Positions 7,910-13,037 of a DNA stretch of 13,037 nt are shown piece after piece. Origin of the DNA: an uncultured Clostridia bacterium. GTDB taxonomy: Bacteria > Bacillota > Clostridia > Oscillospirales > CAG-272. Position numbers and translations under genes: made by a program. Numbering within the stretch: position 1 is the first letter of the stretch; the number at the start of each line of letters is the position of its first letter. A model generated the notes under the pieces. It was not told where the DNA came from, did no database searches, and worked only from the letters and a program-made list of their open reading frames with translations. Location: contig CAJGEA010000030.1 in the NCBI GenBank assembly GCA_904502015.1, forward strand, positions 1-13,037. Direction: 5' to 3'.

Positions 7910-8033
7910 GGGAGGGGAGGAAGGACCATCTCAAACGCCGAAGTTCCTTCCTCCCCTCCCCATGATAGGTTGGTTGGCGTTTTAGGGTTTCCGTTGCCCC
8001 TCCCCTCCATCTCCTTGGCTGGGCCTCGGCAAC
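7910..8033 (-). repeat. Structured repeat C, copy 3 (C3), compensated stem variant
   Basis: On the minus strand this copy starts GTTGCCGAGGCCCAGCCAAGGAG and reaches GGGGCAAC, giving a GTTGCC/GGCAAC pairing. It then forms a 16-bp perfect hairpin (7910-7925 with 7945-7960) around the same 19-nt loop (7926-7944). The purine arm reads GGGGAGGGGAGGAAGGA and differs from C1/C2 at five stem positions, all compensated on the other arm. The tail after the stem does not match C1/C2. It lies downstream of the phospholipase C gene in that gene's sense. Confidence 0.85.
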
Positions 8034-8073
8034 CCAACGATAAATACCAATTTACGCATATCCCATCCCAACG

Positions 8074-8108
8074 AAAAACGCCTTTCCCTTATCGGGAAAG
8101 GCGTTTTT
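8074..8108. terminator. Bidirectional rho-independent terminator between convergent genes
   Basis: A perfect 15-bp stem: AAAAACGCCTTTCCC (8074-8088), loop TTATC, GGGAAAGGCGTTTTT (8094-8108). It gives a GC-rich hairpin followed by five Ts on both strands. It ends 5 nt from the phospholipase C stop codon, so it should terminate the pdp-phospholipase transcript and can also stop read-through from recD2. Confidence 0.93.
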
Positions 8109-8113
8109 CTATG

Positions 8114-8809
8114 TTACGTCATTGCCGCGGGGCAACCAACGGACTGGGCGAGCGCCGCGATCCGCGCCGCCGTGCTGCGCACGAAGGCATCCAACCGCTC
8201 GTTTGTGACGTGCATGGGGCGGTGCTCGTCCACCGTCGCCATACGCTGACGGTAAAATTCCAATATCGCCTGCCGCCGCACGTCGAACACCTGCGCGGGG
8301 AACATTTCCATAAAATCGTTACGGAACCCCACCGCCTCGGCGTACGCGCGGTAAGCGGGAAAATCGGGGTGGTGCATGAGGTACACGCAGTCAAGATCGT
8401 ACCAATCCCGCTTGAGGTGAGCAAAAAAGCCCTCCTTGTCCGAAAGAAACCACTCCCTGTTGGCATCCCGCGCGGGGAACACAATCTCATCCGCCCAAAG
8501 CTGATCGGTCACGAGATGGGAAAGATACCCAAGGTAAAAGCCGTACTGCCGCGGCGTATACCGCCCGACCTGCTCCTCGGTGAGATAGGCGGCCATGAAA
8601 TCCGCGGGGCGAATGTCCTTGACGCCCGTCTCGTCCACCGTCTGAAAATGGGTGGTGTCCTTGCTGGGCGTATACCCAACCCCATCGGGATTGGGTGCAC
8701 CGCTGTCGGGGGCAATATTGCCCACCGCAAAGGCGGTCACGTCCCCCACCGTGGGCAGGGTGTCCATGAGTGTCTGCGCCACGCGCAGGTGAATGATCCA
8801 TGAAGCCAT
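8114..8809 (-). CDS. Zinc-dependent phospholipase C family protein
   Basis: A 231-aa protein resembling the Zn_dep_PLPC family (the fold of clostridial alpha-toxin and Bacillus PC-PLC, found in many Firmicutes proteins of unknown substrate). The N-terminal MASWIIH has His7 as a likely zinc ligand. Next come GNIAPD (30-35), THF (53-55, His54) and GYLSHLVTD (94-102, His98 and Asp102), which together form the expected metal-binding set. HLKRDWYDLD (131-140) may add to it. No signal peptide is visible, so unlike secreted phospholipases it is probably cytosolic and need not act on phospholipids. The start at 8809 is chosen because AAAGGAG lies just upstream, overlapping the pdp stop codon, and because the conserved Trp/His follow at once. 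A longer frame to 8875 would overlap pdp. It is 11 nt from pdp and is therefore probably in the same operon. Confidence 0.85.
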   Translation of the reverse strand: MASWIIHLRVAQTLMDTLPTVGDVTAFAVGNIAPDSGAPNPDGVGYTPSKDTTHFQTVDETGVKDIRPADFMAAYLTEEQVGRYTPRQYGFYLGYLSHLVTDQLWADEIVFPARDANREWFLSDKEGFFAHLKRDWYDLDCVYLMHHPDFPAYRAYAEAVGFRNDFMEMFPAQVFDVRRQAILEFYRQRMATVDEHRPMHVTNERLDAFVRSTAARIAALAQSVGCPAAMT

Positions 8810-8820
8810 AGCAATCTCCT

Positions 8821-10122
8821 TTACTCCACGACCCCCACGATCAGGGGGCGCTCGACCGGGGGCTCCTCCCCCCACTCGGTCGCGCCCAGCAGACGTGCCT
8901 CGGCGGCGTCCAGCCGTAACTCGTCCGAGGTGTGCAGCGTAGCGATAACCTCGCCCGCGCGGACGAAATCTCCCGTCCTTTTGGCTAAAACGACGCCCGC
9001 CGCGGGGTCAATGACGTCCTCCATGCGGCTGCGTCCCGCGCCCAAAAGAAGCGCCGCCGCGCCGTACCCCTCGCAATCCACGTGGGTGATATACCCGTTG
9101 CGGGGGGCGCGCACCTCGCGGACGAACAGCGCTGTCGGAAAATGCTCGGGGTGGTAGATCCAATCGGGATCGCCGCCCTGCGCCTCCACCATGCGAGCGA
9201 AGGCGTCCAGCGCGCTACCGTCGGCTATTACGCGACGCACCGCCTCGGCGCAAGCCGCCTCCGCGCCGTAATCGGAGAGCATCAGCATGTGTACCGCCAG
9301 CGCCTCGCAGATCTGCACGAGATCAGCGGGGCCGCCGCCCCGCAAAACCTCAATGGCCTCGATAACCTCCAGCGCGTTGCCGATGGCGCACCCCAGCGGG
9401 CGGTCCATGTCGGTGATGAGGGCACGCACCCGCTTCCCTGCCCGACAGCCGATCTCCACCATGGCCTCGGCCAAAGCGCGGCTGTCTTCCTCGGTCTTCA
9501 TAAACGCGCCGCTCCCCGTCTTGACGTCCAGCAGAATGCAATCGTCGTTAGCGGCAAGCTTTTTACTCATGATGCTGGAGGCGATGAGGGGCAGGCTGTC
9601 CACCGTGGCGGTTACGTCGCGCAGGGCGTACAGCCGCTTATCGGCGGGGGCCAGCTCGGCGCTCTGCCCCACGATAGCCAGCCCCGTGCGGTTTACGATC
9701 GTCTCAAACTCGGCGGTGGTAAGATCGGTGCGAAAGCCCCGAATAGCCTCCAGCTTGTCCACCGTGCCGCCCGTGTGACCCAGCCCGCGGCCGCTCATTT
9801 TGGCGACCTTGAGCCCCAGAGCCGCCACCACGGGGGCGATGACGAGGCTGGTCTTGTCGCCCACGCCCCCCGTGGAGTGCTTATCCACGCGCAGACCTTG
9901 CACCCCGTTGAGGTGCAGAATGTCGCCCGAATCCCGCATGGCGAGGGTGAGGGCGGTGGTCTCGGCGGCGGTCATGCCGCGATACCAGATCGCCATGCAC
10001 AGAGCCGAGGCCTGATAGTCGGGAATATCACCCGCGGTGTAACCGCGAACGAACCACGAAATCTCGGCATTGGAAAGGATGCCGCCGTCGCGTTTTTTGC
10101 GGATCAGATCGTACATTTGCAT
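8821..10122 (-). CDS. pdp: Pyrimidine-nucleoside (thymidine) phosphorylase
   Basis: A 433-aa enzyme of the thymidine/pyrimidine nucleoside phosphorylase family. It converts (deoxy)uridine or thymidine plus phosphate to the base and (deoxy)ribose 1-phosphate. Motifs are KHSTGGVGDKTS (81-92), KMSGRGLGHTGGTVDKLEAI (108-127, the family signature), YALRDVTATVDS (165-176) and SSIMSKKLA (182-190). Lys81, Ser83, Ser110, Arg168, Ser183 and Lys187 correspond, offset by three, to the phosphate- and base-binding residues of E. coli DeoA. The C-terminal domain (about 335-425) is the PYNP C-terminal type. Whether it prefers thymidine (deoA) or uridine plus thymidine (pdp) cannot be decided here. The start has AAGGAG 9 nt upstream. 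No convincing promoter was found in the hairpin-rich region upstream. The partner genes cdd and deoC are in the same window. Confidence 0.95.
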   Translation of the reverse strand: MQMYDLIRKKRDGGILSNAEISWFVRGYTAGDIPDYQASALCMAIWYRGMTAAETTALTLAMRDSGDILHLNGVQGLRVDKHSTGGVGDKTSLVIAPVVAALGLKVAKMSGRGLGHTGGTVDKLEAIRGFRTDLTTAEFETIVNRTGLAIVGQSAELAPADKRLYALRDVTATVDSLPLIASSIMSKKLAANDDCILLDVKTGSGAFMKTEEDSRALAEAMVEIGCRAGKRVRALITDMDRPLGCAIGNALEVIEAIEVLRGGGPADLVQICEALAVHMLMLSDYGAEAACAEAVRRVIADGSALDAFARMVEAQGGDPDWIYHPEHFPTALFVREVRAPRNGYITHVDCEGYGAAALLLGAGRSRMEDVIDPAAGVVLAKRTGDFVRAGEVIATLHTSDELRLDAAEARLLGATEWGEEPPVERPLIVGVVE

Positions 10123-10192
10123 GGCAGAGTTCTCCTTGTTTTTTAGAAGGATGTTGAAACTTCGGGCATTCTATATCTGCTCGTGGTTCTAT

Positions 10193-10508
10193 GTACTTTT
10201 CTCTCCCTGGCGAGAGAAAAGTACCAAAAGAGCGCCACTTAAGGAAAACCTACGGTTTCCCTTAAGTATCCTTTCCCTTGATGATGCGCGCCGAGGCGTA
10301 GCCGCGTTGATCGCCTGCGGCGTATGTCACCACGCTTGCTTTTTTACGGCACTGACGCCGCTCTGAAATATTCCTTGCGGCTCACAGGAGTCGCAAGGAA
10401 TATTTCCCCATGGATGGGGCCGTAGCTCCGAGTTGTTGTCAAGTGTGACAACCAACTCGGTTAGTTGCGGTAGGCGCAAGATGGGTAGGGGTTCTACAGA
10501 CGGTAGAA
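10193..10508. other. Chain of hairpins in the 510-nt cdd-pdp gap
   Basis: The gap holds no credible gene but many inverted repeats. 10193-10224 has a perfect 13-bp stem (GTACTTTTCTCTC, loop CCTGGC). 10238-10266 has 13 bp with one mismatch (CTTAAGGAAAACC, loop TAC). 10365-10406 has 15 bp (GAAATATTCCTTGCG) extended by a G.T pair and CTC/GAG to an ACAG loop. 10406-10419 is CCCCAT/ATGGGG. 10428-10460 has 14 bp with one bulged C (CCGAGTTGTTGTCA). 10492-10508 is TTCTAC/GTAGAA. A CGCCGAGGCG/CGCCTGCGGCG pairing lies near 10290-10322. It could be a structured leader of pdp, a non-coding RNA or stacked remnants of other repeats; I cannot tell which. Confidence 0.6.
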
Positions 10509-10534
10509 AACTTAATTTGTCTTTGGGGGGGAAT

Positions 10535-10620
10535 GGTTATTATAACTTTTTAAGGTTTTTTGGAATCCAAAACCTTTTTTGCAAAAAAGGTTTTGGTGGG
10601 GTGCGGGGCGACGCCCCGCA
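10535..10620 (+). repeat. Interspersed two-hairpin repeat B, copy 4 (B4)
   Basis: Hairpin 1 is 10567-10596, a perfect 14-bp stem (CCAAAACCTTTTTT, GC centre). After TGGGG comes hairpin 2 at 10602-10620 (TGCGGGGC, loop GAC, GCCCCGCA). Read on the minus strand it begins 13 nt after the cdd stop codon with hairpin 2 first, the same arrangement as B1 and B2 after their genes. Confidence 0.85.
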
Positions 10621-10632
10621 AATCGCTCTCCC

Positions 10633-11034
10633 TCACCCCAGCTCCCCTGCGCCGAAGGACAGGGGGAGAAGCTCGCCGAGGGTGTGTACCGCAAAGCGAT
10701 CGGGCGAGCCGACCACGATGGCCAGCTCGGATGACGCGAATTCCGCAAGCACCTGGCGGCACACGCCGCAGGGGGTACAGGTGTCCGAGGGATTTTCCCC
10801 CGCGCCGCCTACCACCGCGATGGCGGTAAAGCGTGTCGCGCCTTCGCTGACCGCCTTGCCCACGGCGACGCGCTCAGCGCAGATCGTGGGGCTGTACGCG
10901 GCGTTCTCCACGTTGCAGCCCGTGAAGACGCGCCCGTCCTCGGCCAGCAACGCCGCGCCCACGCGGTAGCCCGAATAGGGGGCGTAGGCGTTCTTCCGCG
11001 CCTCCACGGCGGTTTCCATCAGCTTTTGATACAT
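10633..11034 (-). CDS. cdd: Cytidine deaminase
   Basis: A 133-aa small zinc enzyme of the homotetrameric type, deaminating cytidine and deoxycytidine to uridine and deoxyuridine in pyrimidine salvage. Motifs are YAPYSGYRVGAAL (17-29), GCNVENAAY (39-47, Asn41 and Glu43 bind ribose), TICAER (50-55, zinc ligand Cys52 and catalytic Glu54) and PCGVCRQ (88-94, zinc ligands Cys89 and Cys92). All are intact and the length is typical. The ATG at 11034 is chosen because AAGGAG lies 8 nt upstream (11043-11048). An in-frame ATG at 11061 would place that site inside the gene. The product feeds the phosphorylase encoded downstream on the same strand, but 510 nt of repeats separate the two, so a single transcript is uncertain. 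Confidence 0.97.
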   Translation of the reverse strand: MYQKLMETAVEARKNAYAPYSGYRVGAALLAEDGRVFTGCNVENAAYSPTICAERVAVGKAVSEGATRFTAIAVVGGAGENPSDTCTPCGVCRQVLAEFASSELAIVVGSPDRFAVHTLGELLPLSFGAGELG

Positions 11035-11079
11035 CGCTATCTCTCCTTTTTCAGACATCATCGTACAAACGATGGTTTA

Positions 11080-11196
11080 CAAATTGGGGTTTGTCTGGGA
11101 GAACGCCGGGGGAACTTCTTGCAAGAAGTTCCCCCGAACCCCCTCAAGAACCTTCAAAAATATATTTAAAAAAGCGTTTTGAAATATATGTTTTTT
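11080..11196 (-). repeat. Interspersed repeat A, copy 2 (A2)
   Basis: This is the inverted counterpart of 1-118, with the 28-nt palindrome at 11108-11135. It adjoins B5 tail-to-tail at about 11196, in the same way that B2 adjoins B3. It lies about 45 nt upstream of the cdd start codon, so it probably sits in or near the cdd promoter region. Confidence 0.9.
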
Positions 11197-11312
11197 AAGG
11201 TTTTTGGGAGTCCAGAACCCTTCGCGATATTTGCCGAAGGCAAATTCGCACCGAACGAAGTGAGGAGGTTTTCAAAAAGGGTTCTGGTGGGGTGCAGGGG
11301 CAACGCCCCTGC
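11197..11312 (+). repeat. Interspersed two-hairpin repeat B, copy 5 (B5), with insert in hairpin 1
   Basis: Hairpin 1 has arms CCAGAACCCTT (11212-11222) and AAGGGTTCTGG (11277-11287), but its loop carries 54 extra nt (11223-11276). The insert contains its own hairpin, GCGATATTTGCC/GGCAAATTCGC, around GAA with one bulged T. Hairpin 2 is 11294-11312 (GCAGGGGC, loop AAC, GCCCCTGC). The stem pairing is maintained despite the insertion. Confidence 0.8.
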
Positions 11313-11314
11313 TC

Positions 11315-11420
11315 GACAAATCCAAATTTGAAAACCACTTTGCCCTCGGGTGAAATGTCAGGCGCGCGATACCCAACCCCGAGCCAAAGCTGTGCCGCAG
11401 GCACAAATCCAAATTTGAAA
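11315..11420 (-). repeat. Interspersed repeat D, copy 2 (D2)
   Basis: This is the reverse-complement counterpart of 7609-7721. On the minus strand it starts TTTTCAAATTTGGATTTGTG, runs through CCTGCGGCAC and GGCTCGGGG..ATCGCGCGCCT, and ends TTCAAATTTGGATTTGTC. It begins 5 nt past the stop codon of the small membrane-protein gene, in that gene's sense, and is followed by B5. Confidence 0.8.
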
Positions 11421-11425
11421 ACGCG

Positions 11426-11749
11426 CTACATGGCCAAAACGTGCCACGCCGCACCGTAGCGCTCCAGTAGTTCCGCATACGCAGGTGCGGGCTCACCGTC
11501 CTCGGCGAGGAACCGCTCCGCCGCCGACGGCGCGACCAGCACCACGGGAGCTTGCCCCCGTCCCTTGGTGCGCTTCGCCGCCTCGGCCAGCCACACGTCA
11601 AGACCGTCAAGCTCGGCGTCCGTTTCCACAAGGATCGCCACCGTGAGCGGACGAGCCACCGAAAACAGCTCCCCCCACGCGCACAGAACGGTGTAAAATC
11701 CGATCACCGCCAACGCGGCGATGGCAAATTCAAGCAATAACCTCCACAC
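11426..11749 (-). CDS. Hypothetical small membrane-anchored protein
   Basis: I do not recognise this 107-aa protein. Residues 4-25 are strongly hydrophobic (LLLEFAIAALAVIGFYTVL) and would make one transmembrane helix. The rest looks like a small soluble alpha/beta unit: a strand PLTVAILVET (34-43), an acidic helix (45-60), a basic loop (KRTKGRG, 59-65), a second strand APVVLVAP (67-74) and two further helices. The start codon is GTG (11747-11749), preceded by AAGGGAG with about 9 nt spacing. It follows metK by about 100 nt on the same strand and may be co-transcribed. Coding status is supported by its position between repeats that avoid it, by the ribosome binding site and by the sensible protein pattern, but it has no family match that I can name. 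Confidence 0.65.
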   Translation of the reverse strand: MWRLLLEFAIAALAVIGFYTVLCAWGELFSVARPLTVAILVETDAELDGLDVWLAEAAKRTKGRGQAPVVLVAPSAAERFLAEDGEPAPAYAELLERYGAAWHVLAM

Positions 11750-11766
11750 GCCACACTTCTCCCTTC

Positions 11767-11844
11767 ATACTGTTTTTTTCAGTATATGGGAGAGCGATGA
11801 CGTGGGTGAAACGCGGGGCGGCCGTCCCGGACGCGCCACCCCGC
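11767..11844 (-). terminator. Hairpins after metK, possible weak terminator or attenuator
   Basis: Nine nt after the metK stop codon, 11813-11844 folds as GCGGGGTGGC/GCCGCCCCGC on the minus strand, with an inner CGTC/GACG. One pair is a G-T wobble on the minus strand but a C-A mismatch on the plus strand, which favours a minus-strand RNA. Only TTT follows, so termination may be partial. A second hairpin, ATACTG/CAGTAT around a seven-base homopolymer loop, is at 11767-11785, just before the next gene's ribosome binding site. Confidence 0.45.
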
Positions 11845-11852
11845 TATGCAGA

Positions 11853-13022
11853 TTACAGCAGCTCGGCCTTCAGAACCTCTGCCAGATCGCGCGCCTCCCA
11901 GGGCGCGTTCAGGTCCTCTCGGCCCATGTGACCGTACGCCGCGAGATCGCAGTAGATGGGACGGCGGAGGTCAAACTTCTCAATAATGGCGGCGGGACGG
12001 AGATCCACGTGCGCCAGCACGGCACGCTCAATGTCCGCCTCGGGCACGCGAGCCGTGCCGAAGGTGTCGATCAGCACCGACACGGGCTTAGCCACGCCAA
12101 TGGCGTACGCCACCTGCACCTCGCAACGGGAAGCAAGGCCTGCCGCAACGACGTTCTTGGCAATATAGCGAGCGGCGTAGGAGGCAGAGCGATCCACCTT
12201 GGTGGGATCCTTGCCCGAGAACGCGCCGCCGCCGTGGCGGGCGTAGCCGCCGTAGGTGTCCACGATGATCTTGCGTCCCGTCAGGCCGGTATCGCCCGCA
12301 GGTCCGCCCACCACGAAGCGCCCCGTGGGGTTGACGTAGATCTTGGTGTCGCCGTCCAGAAGCTCGGCAGGAATGGTGGGCTTGATCACGCGCTCGATCA
12401 TGTCTTCTCGGATGGTGTCCAGCGTCACGTCGGCGCTGTGCTGGGTGGAAATGACCACGGTGTCCACGCGGGTGGGCTTGCCATCCACGTACTCTACCGT
12501 CACCTGCGTCTTGCCGTCGGGGCGGAGGTAATCCAGCTCGCCGCTCTTGCGCACGGCGGTCAGCTTCTTGGCCAGCGCGTGGGAGAGGGAGATGGGCAGG
12601 GGCATCAGCTCGGGGGTCTCGTCGCAGGCGTATCCGAACATGAGGCCCTGGTCGCCCGCGCCCGTGTCCTTGCCGTCGCCCTCGCCGGCCTTGGCCTCAA
12701 GGGACTTGTCAACGCCCATCGCAATGTCGGGCGACTGCTCGTGAATGGAGGAGATCACCGCGCAGGAGTCGCAGTCAAAGCCGAACTTGGCGCGGGTGTA
12801 GCCGATCTCACGCACGGTGTCGCGCACGATCTTCTGGAAATCGACGTAGGCGTTGGTAGTGATCTCACCCATGATGCACACAAGTCCCGTGGTGCAGAAG
12901 GTCTCGCAGGCCACGCGGGACATGGGATCCTGACGAAGCAGCTCGTCCAAAATGGCATCCGAGATCTTGTCCGAGATCTTATAGGGGTGACCCTCGGTCA
13001 CCGACTCGCTGGTAAACAGCAT
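11853..13022 (-). CDS. metK: S-adenosylmethionine synthetase (methionine adenosyltransferase)
   Basis: At least 389 aa, normal for MetK, which makes S-adenosylmethionine from methionine and ATP in the cytosol. Motifs are FTSESVTEGHP (3-13), GAGDQGLMFGYA (121-132), DGKTQV (169-174), NPTGRFVVGGPAGDTGLTGRKII (231-253), GGGAFSGKDPTKVDRSA (264-280) and GHMGRED (364-370). His12, Asp124, Lys171, Asp244, Arg250, Lys251, Lys271, Lys275 and Asp277 match known E. coli active-site residues. The exception is residue 14: Tyr (TAT, 12981-12983) replaces the normally invariant Mg2+-binding Asp of HPDK. The frame stays open upstream (Asn-Asp-Gln-Lys-Lys before the ATG at 13022), no good ribosome binding site precedes that ATG, and homologues usually have a few residues before LFTSES. 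The true start may therefore be just outside the window, making this entry partial at its 5' end. Confidence 0.95.
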   Translation of the reverse strand: MLFTSESVTEGHPYKISDKISDAILDELLRQDPMSRVACETFCTTGLVCIMGEITTNAYVDFQKIVRDTVREIGYTRAKFGFDCDSCAVISSIHEQSPDIAMGVDKSLEAKAGEGDGKDTGAGDQGLMFGYACDETPELMPLPISLSHALAKKLTAVRKSGELDYLRPDGKTQVTVEYVDGKPTRVDTVVISTQHSADVTLDTIREDMIERVIKPTIPAELLDGDTKIYVNPTGRFVVGGPAGDTGLTGRKIIVDTYGGYARHGGGAFSGKDPTKVDRSASYAARYIAKNVVAAGLASRCEVQVAYAIGVAKPVSVLIDTFGTARVPEADIERAVLAHVDLRPAAIIEKFDLRRPIYCDLAAYGHMGREDLNAPWEARDLAEVLKAELL

Positions 13023-13037
13023 TTTCTTCTGATCGTT

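Noticed and set aside
9082..10146. Long plus-strand open frame opposite pdp
   Set aside because: Antisense shadow of a phosphorylase with all active-site residues.
1..11196. Composite transposon bounded by A1 and A2
   Set aside because: The block contains only ordinary chromosomal genes and no transposase. A-type sequence is part of a wider intergenic repeat superfamily, so the two copies need not be transposon ends.
1..11420. CRISPR array
   Set aside because: The repeats are 80-145 nt, dispersed, in both orientations and internally palindromic, with no regular spacers and no cas genes.

Overview
The window looks like chromosomal DNA of an uncultured, high-GC member of the Clostridia (Bacillota), probably a gut lineage such as Oscillospirales or Christensenellales. 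The evidence is the gene set (CotH-kinase lipoprotein, DUF4830 protein, RecD2 helicase, SEDS protein, zinc-dependent phospholipase C family protein), clear sigma-A promoters and strong AAGGAG-type ribosome binding sites. Lineage is inferred from protein character only. No rRNA, tRNA, CRISPR array, phage gene or transposase is visible.

Layout. 1-242: repeat A1 and the cotH terminator. 243-2177 (-): CotH-kinase lipoprotein with a chitobiase-like domain. 2178-2391: two divergent sigma-A promoters. 2392-2943 (+): membrane-anchored DUF4830 protein. 2944-3303: repeats B1 and C1. 3304-3987 (+): deoC. 4004-5134 (+): SEDS (FtsW/RodA/SpoVE) protein. 5135-5328: inverted repeat pair B2/B3. 5329-7575 (+): recD2. 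7576-8113: repeats D1, C2 and C3 and a bidirectional terminator. 8114-8809 (-): zinc-dependent phospholipase C family protein, translationally close to pdp (8821-10122, -). 10123-10632: chain of hairpins plus repeat B4. 10633-11034 (-): cdd. 11035-11425: repeats A2, B5 and D2. 11426-11749 (-): small unknown membrane protein. 11853 to about 13022 (-): metK, whose true start may lie beyond the window edge.

Function. Three genes belong to pyrimidine (deoxy)nucleoside salvage: cdd deaminates cytidine/deoxycytidine, pdp phosphorolyses the (deoxy)uridine or thymidine, and deoC cleaves deoxyribose-5-phosphate. The pentomutase that joins the last two steps is not here. MetK makes S-adenosylmethionine. 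The SEDS protein polymerises peptidoglycan glycan strands, and RecD2 acts in DNA repair.

The least ordinary content is between the genes. Every intergenic gap longer than 300 bases, and the shorter ftsW-recD2 gap, is filled with copies of at least four families of structured repeats (A, B, C, D). In families B and C the two arms of each stem change together between copies, so pairing is kept while sequence is not. Family C keeps an invariant 19-nt loop on a 16-17 bp purine/pyrimidine stem whose sequence differs at five compensated positions. Almost all copies have the same orientation relative to the gene they follow, which suggests a role at RNA 3' ends or a mobile element that targets such sites. 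The other notable point is that MetK carries Tyr in place of the normally conserved active-site Asp (HPYK instead of HPDK).
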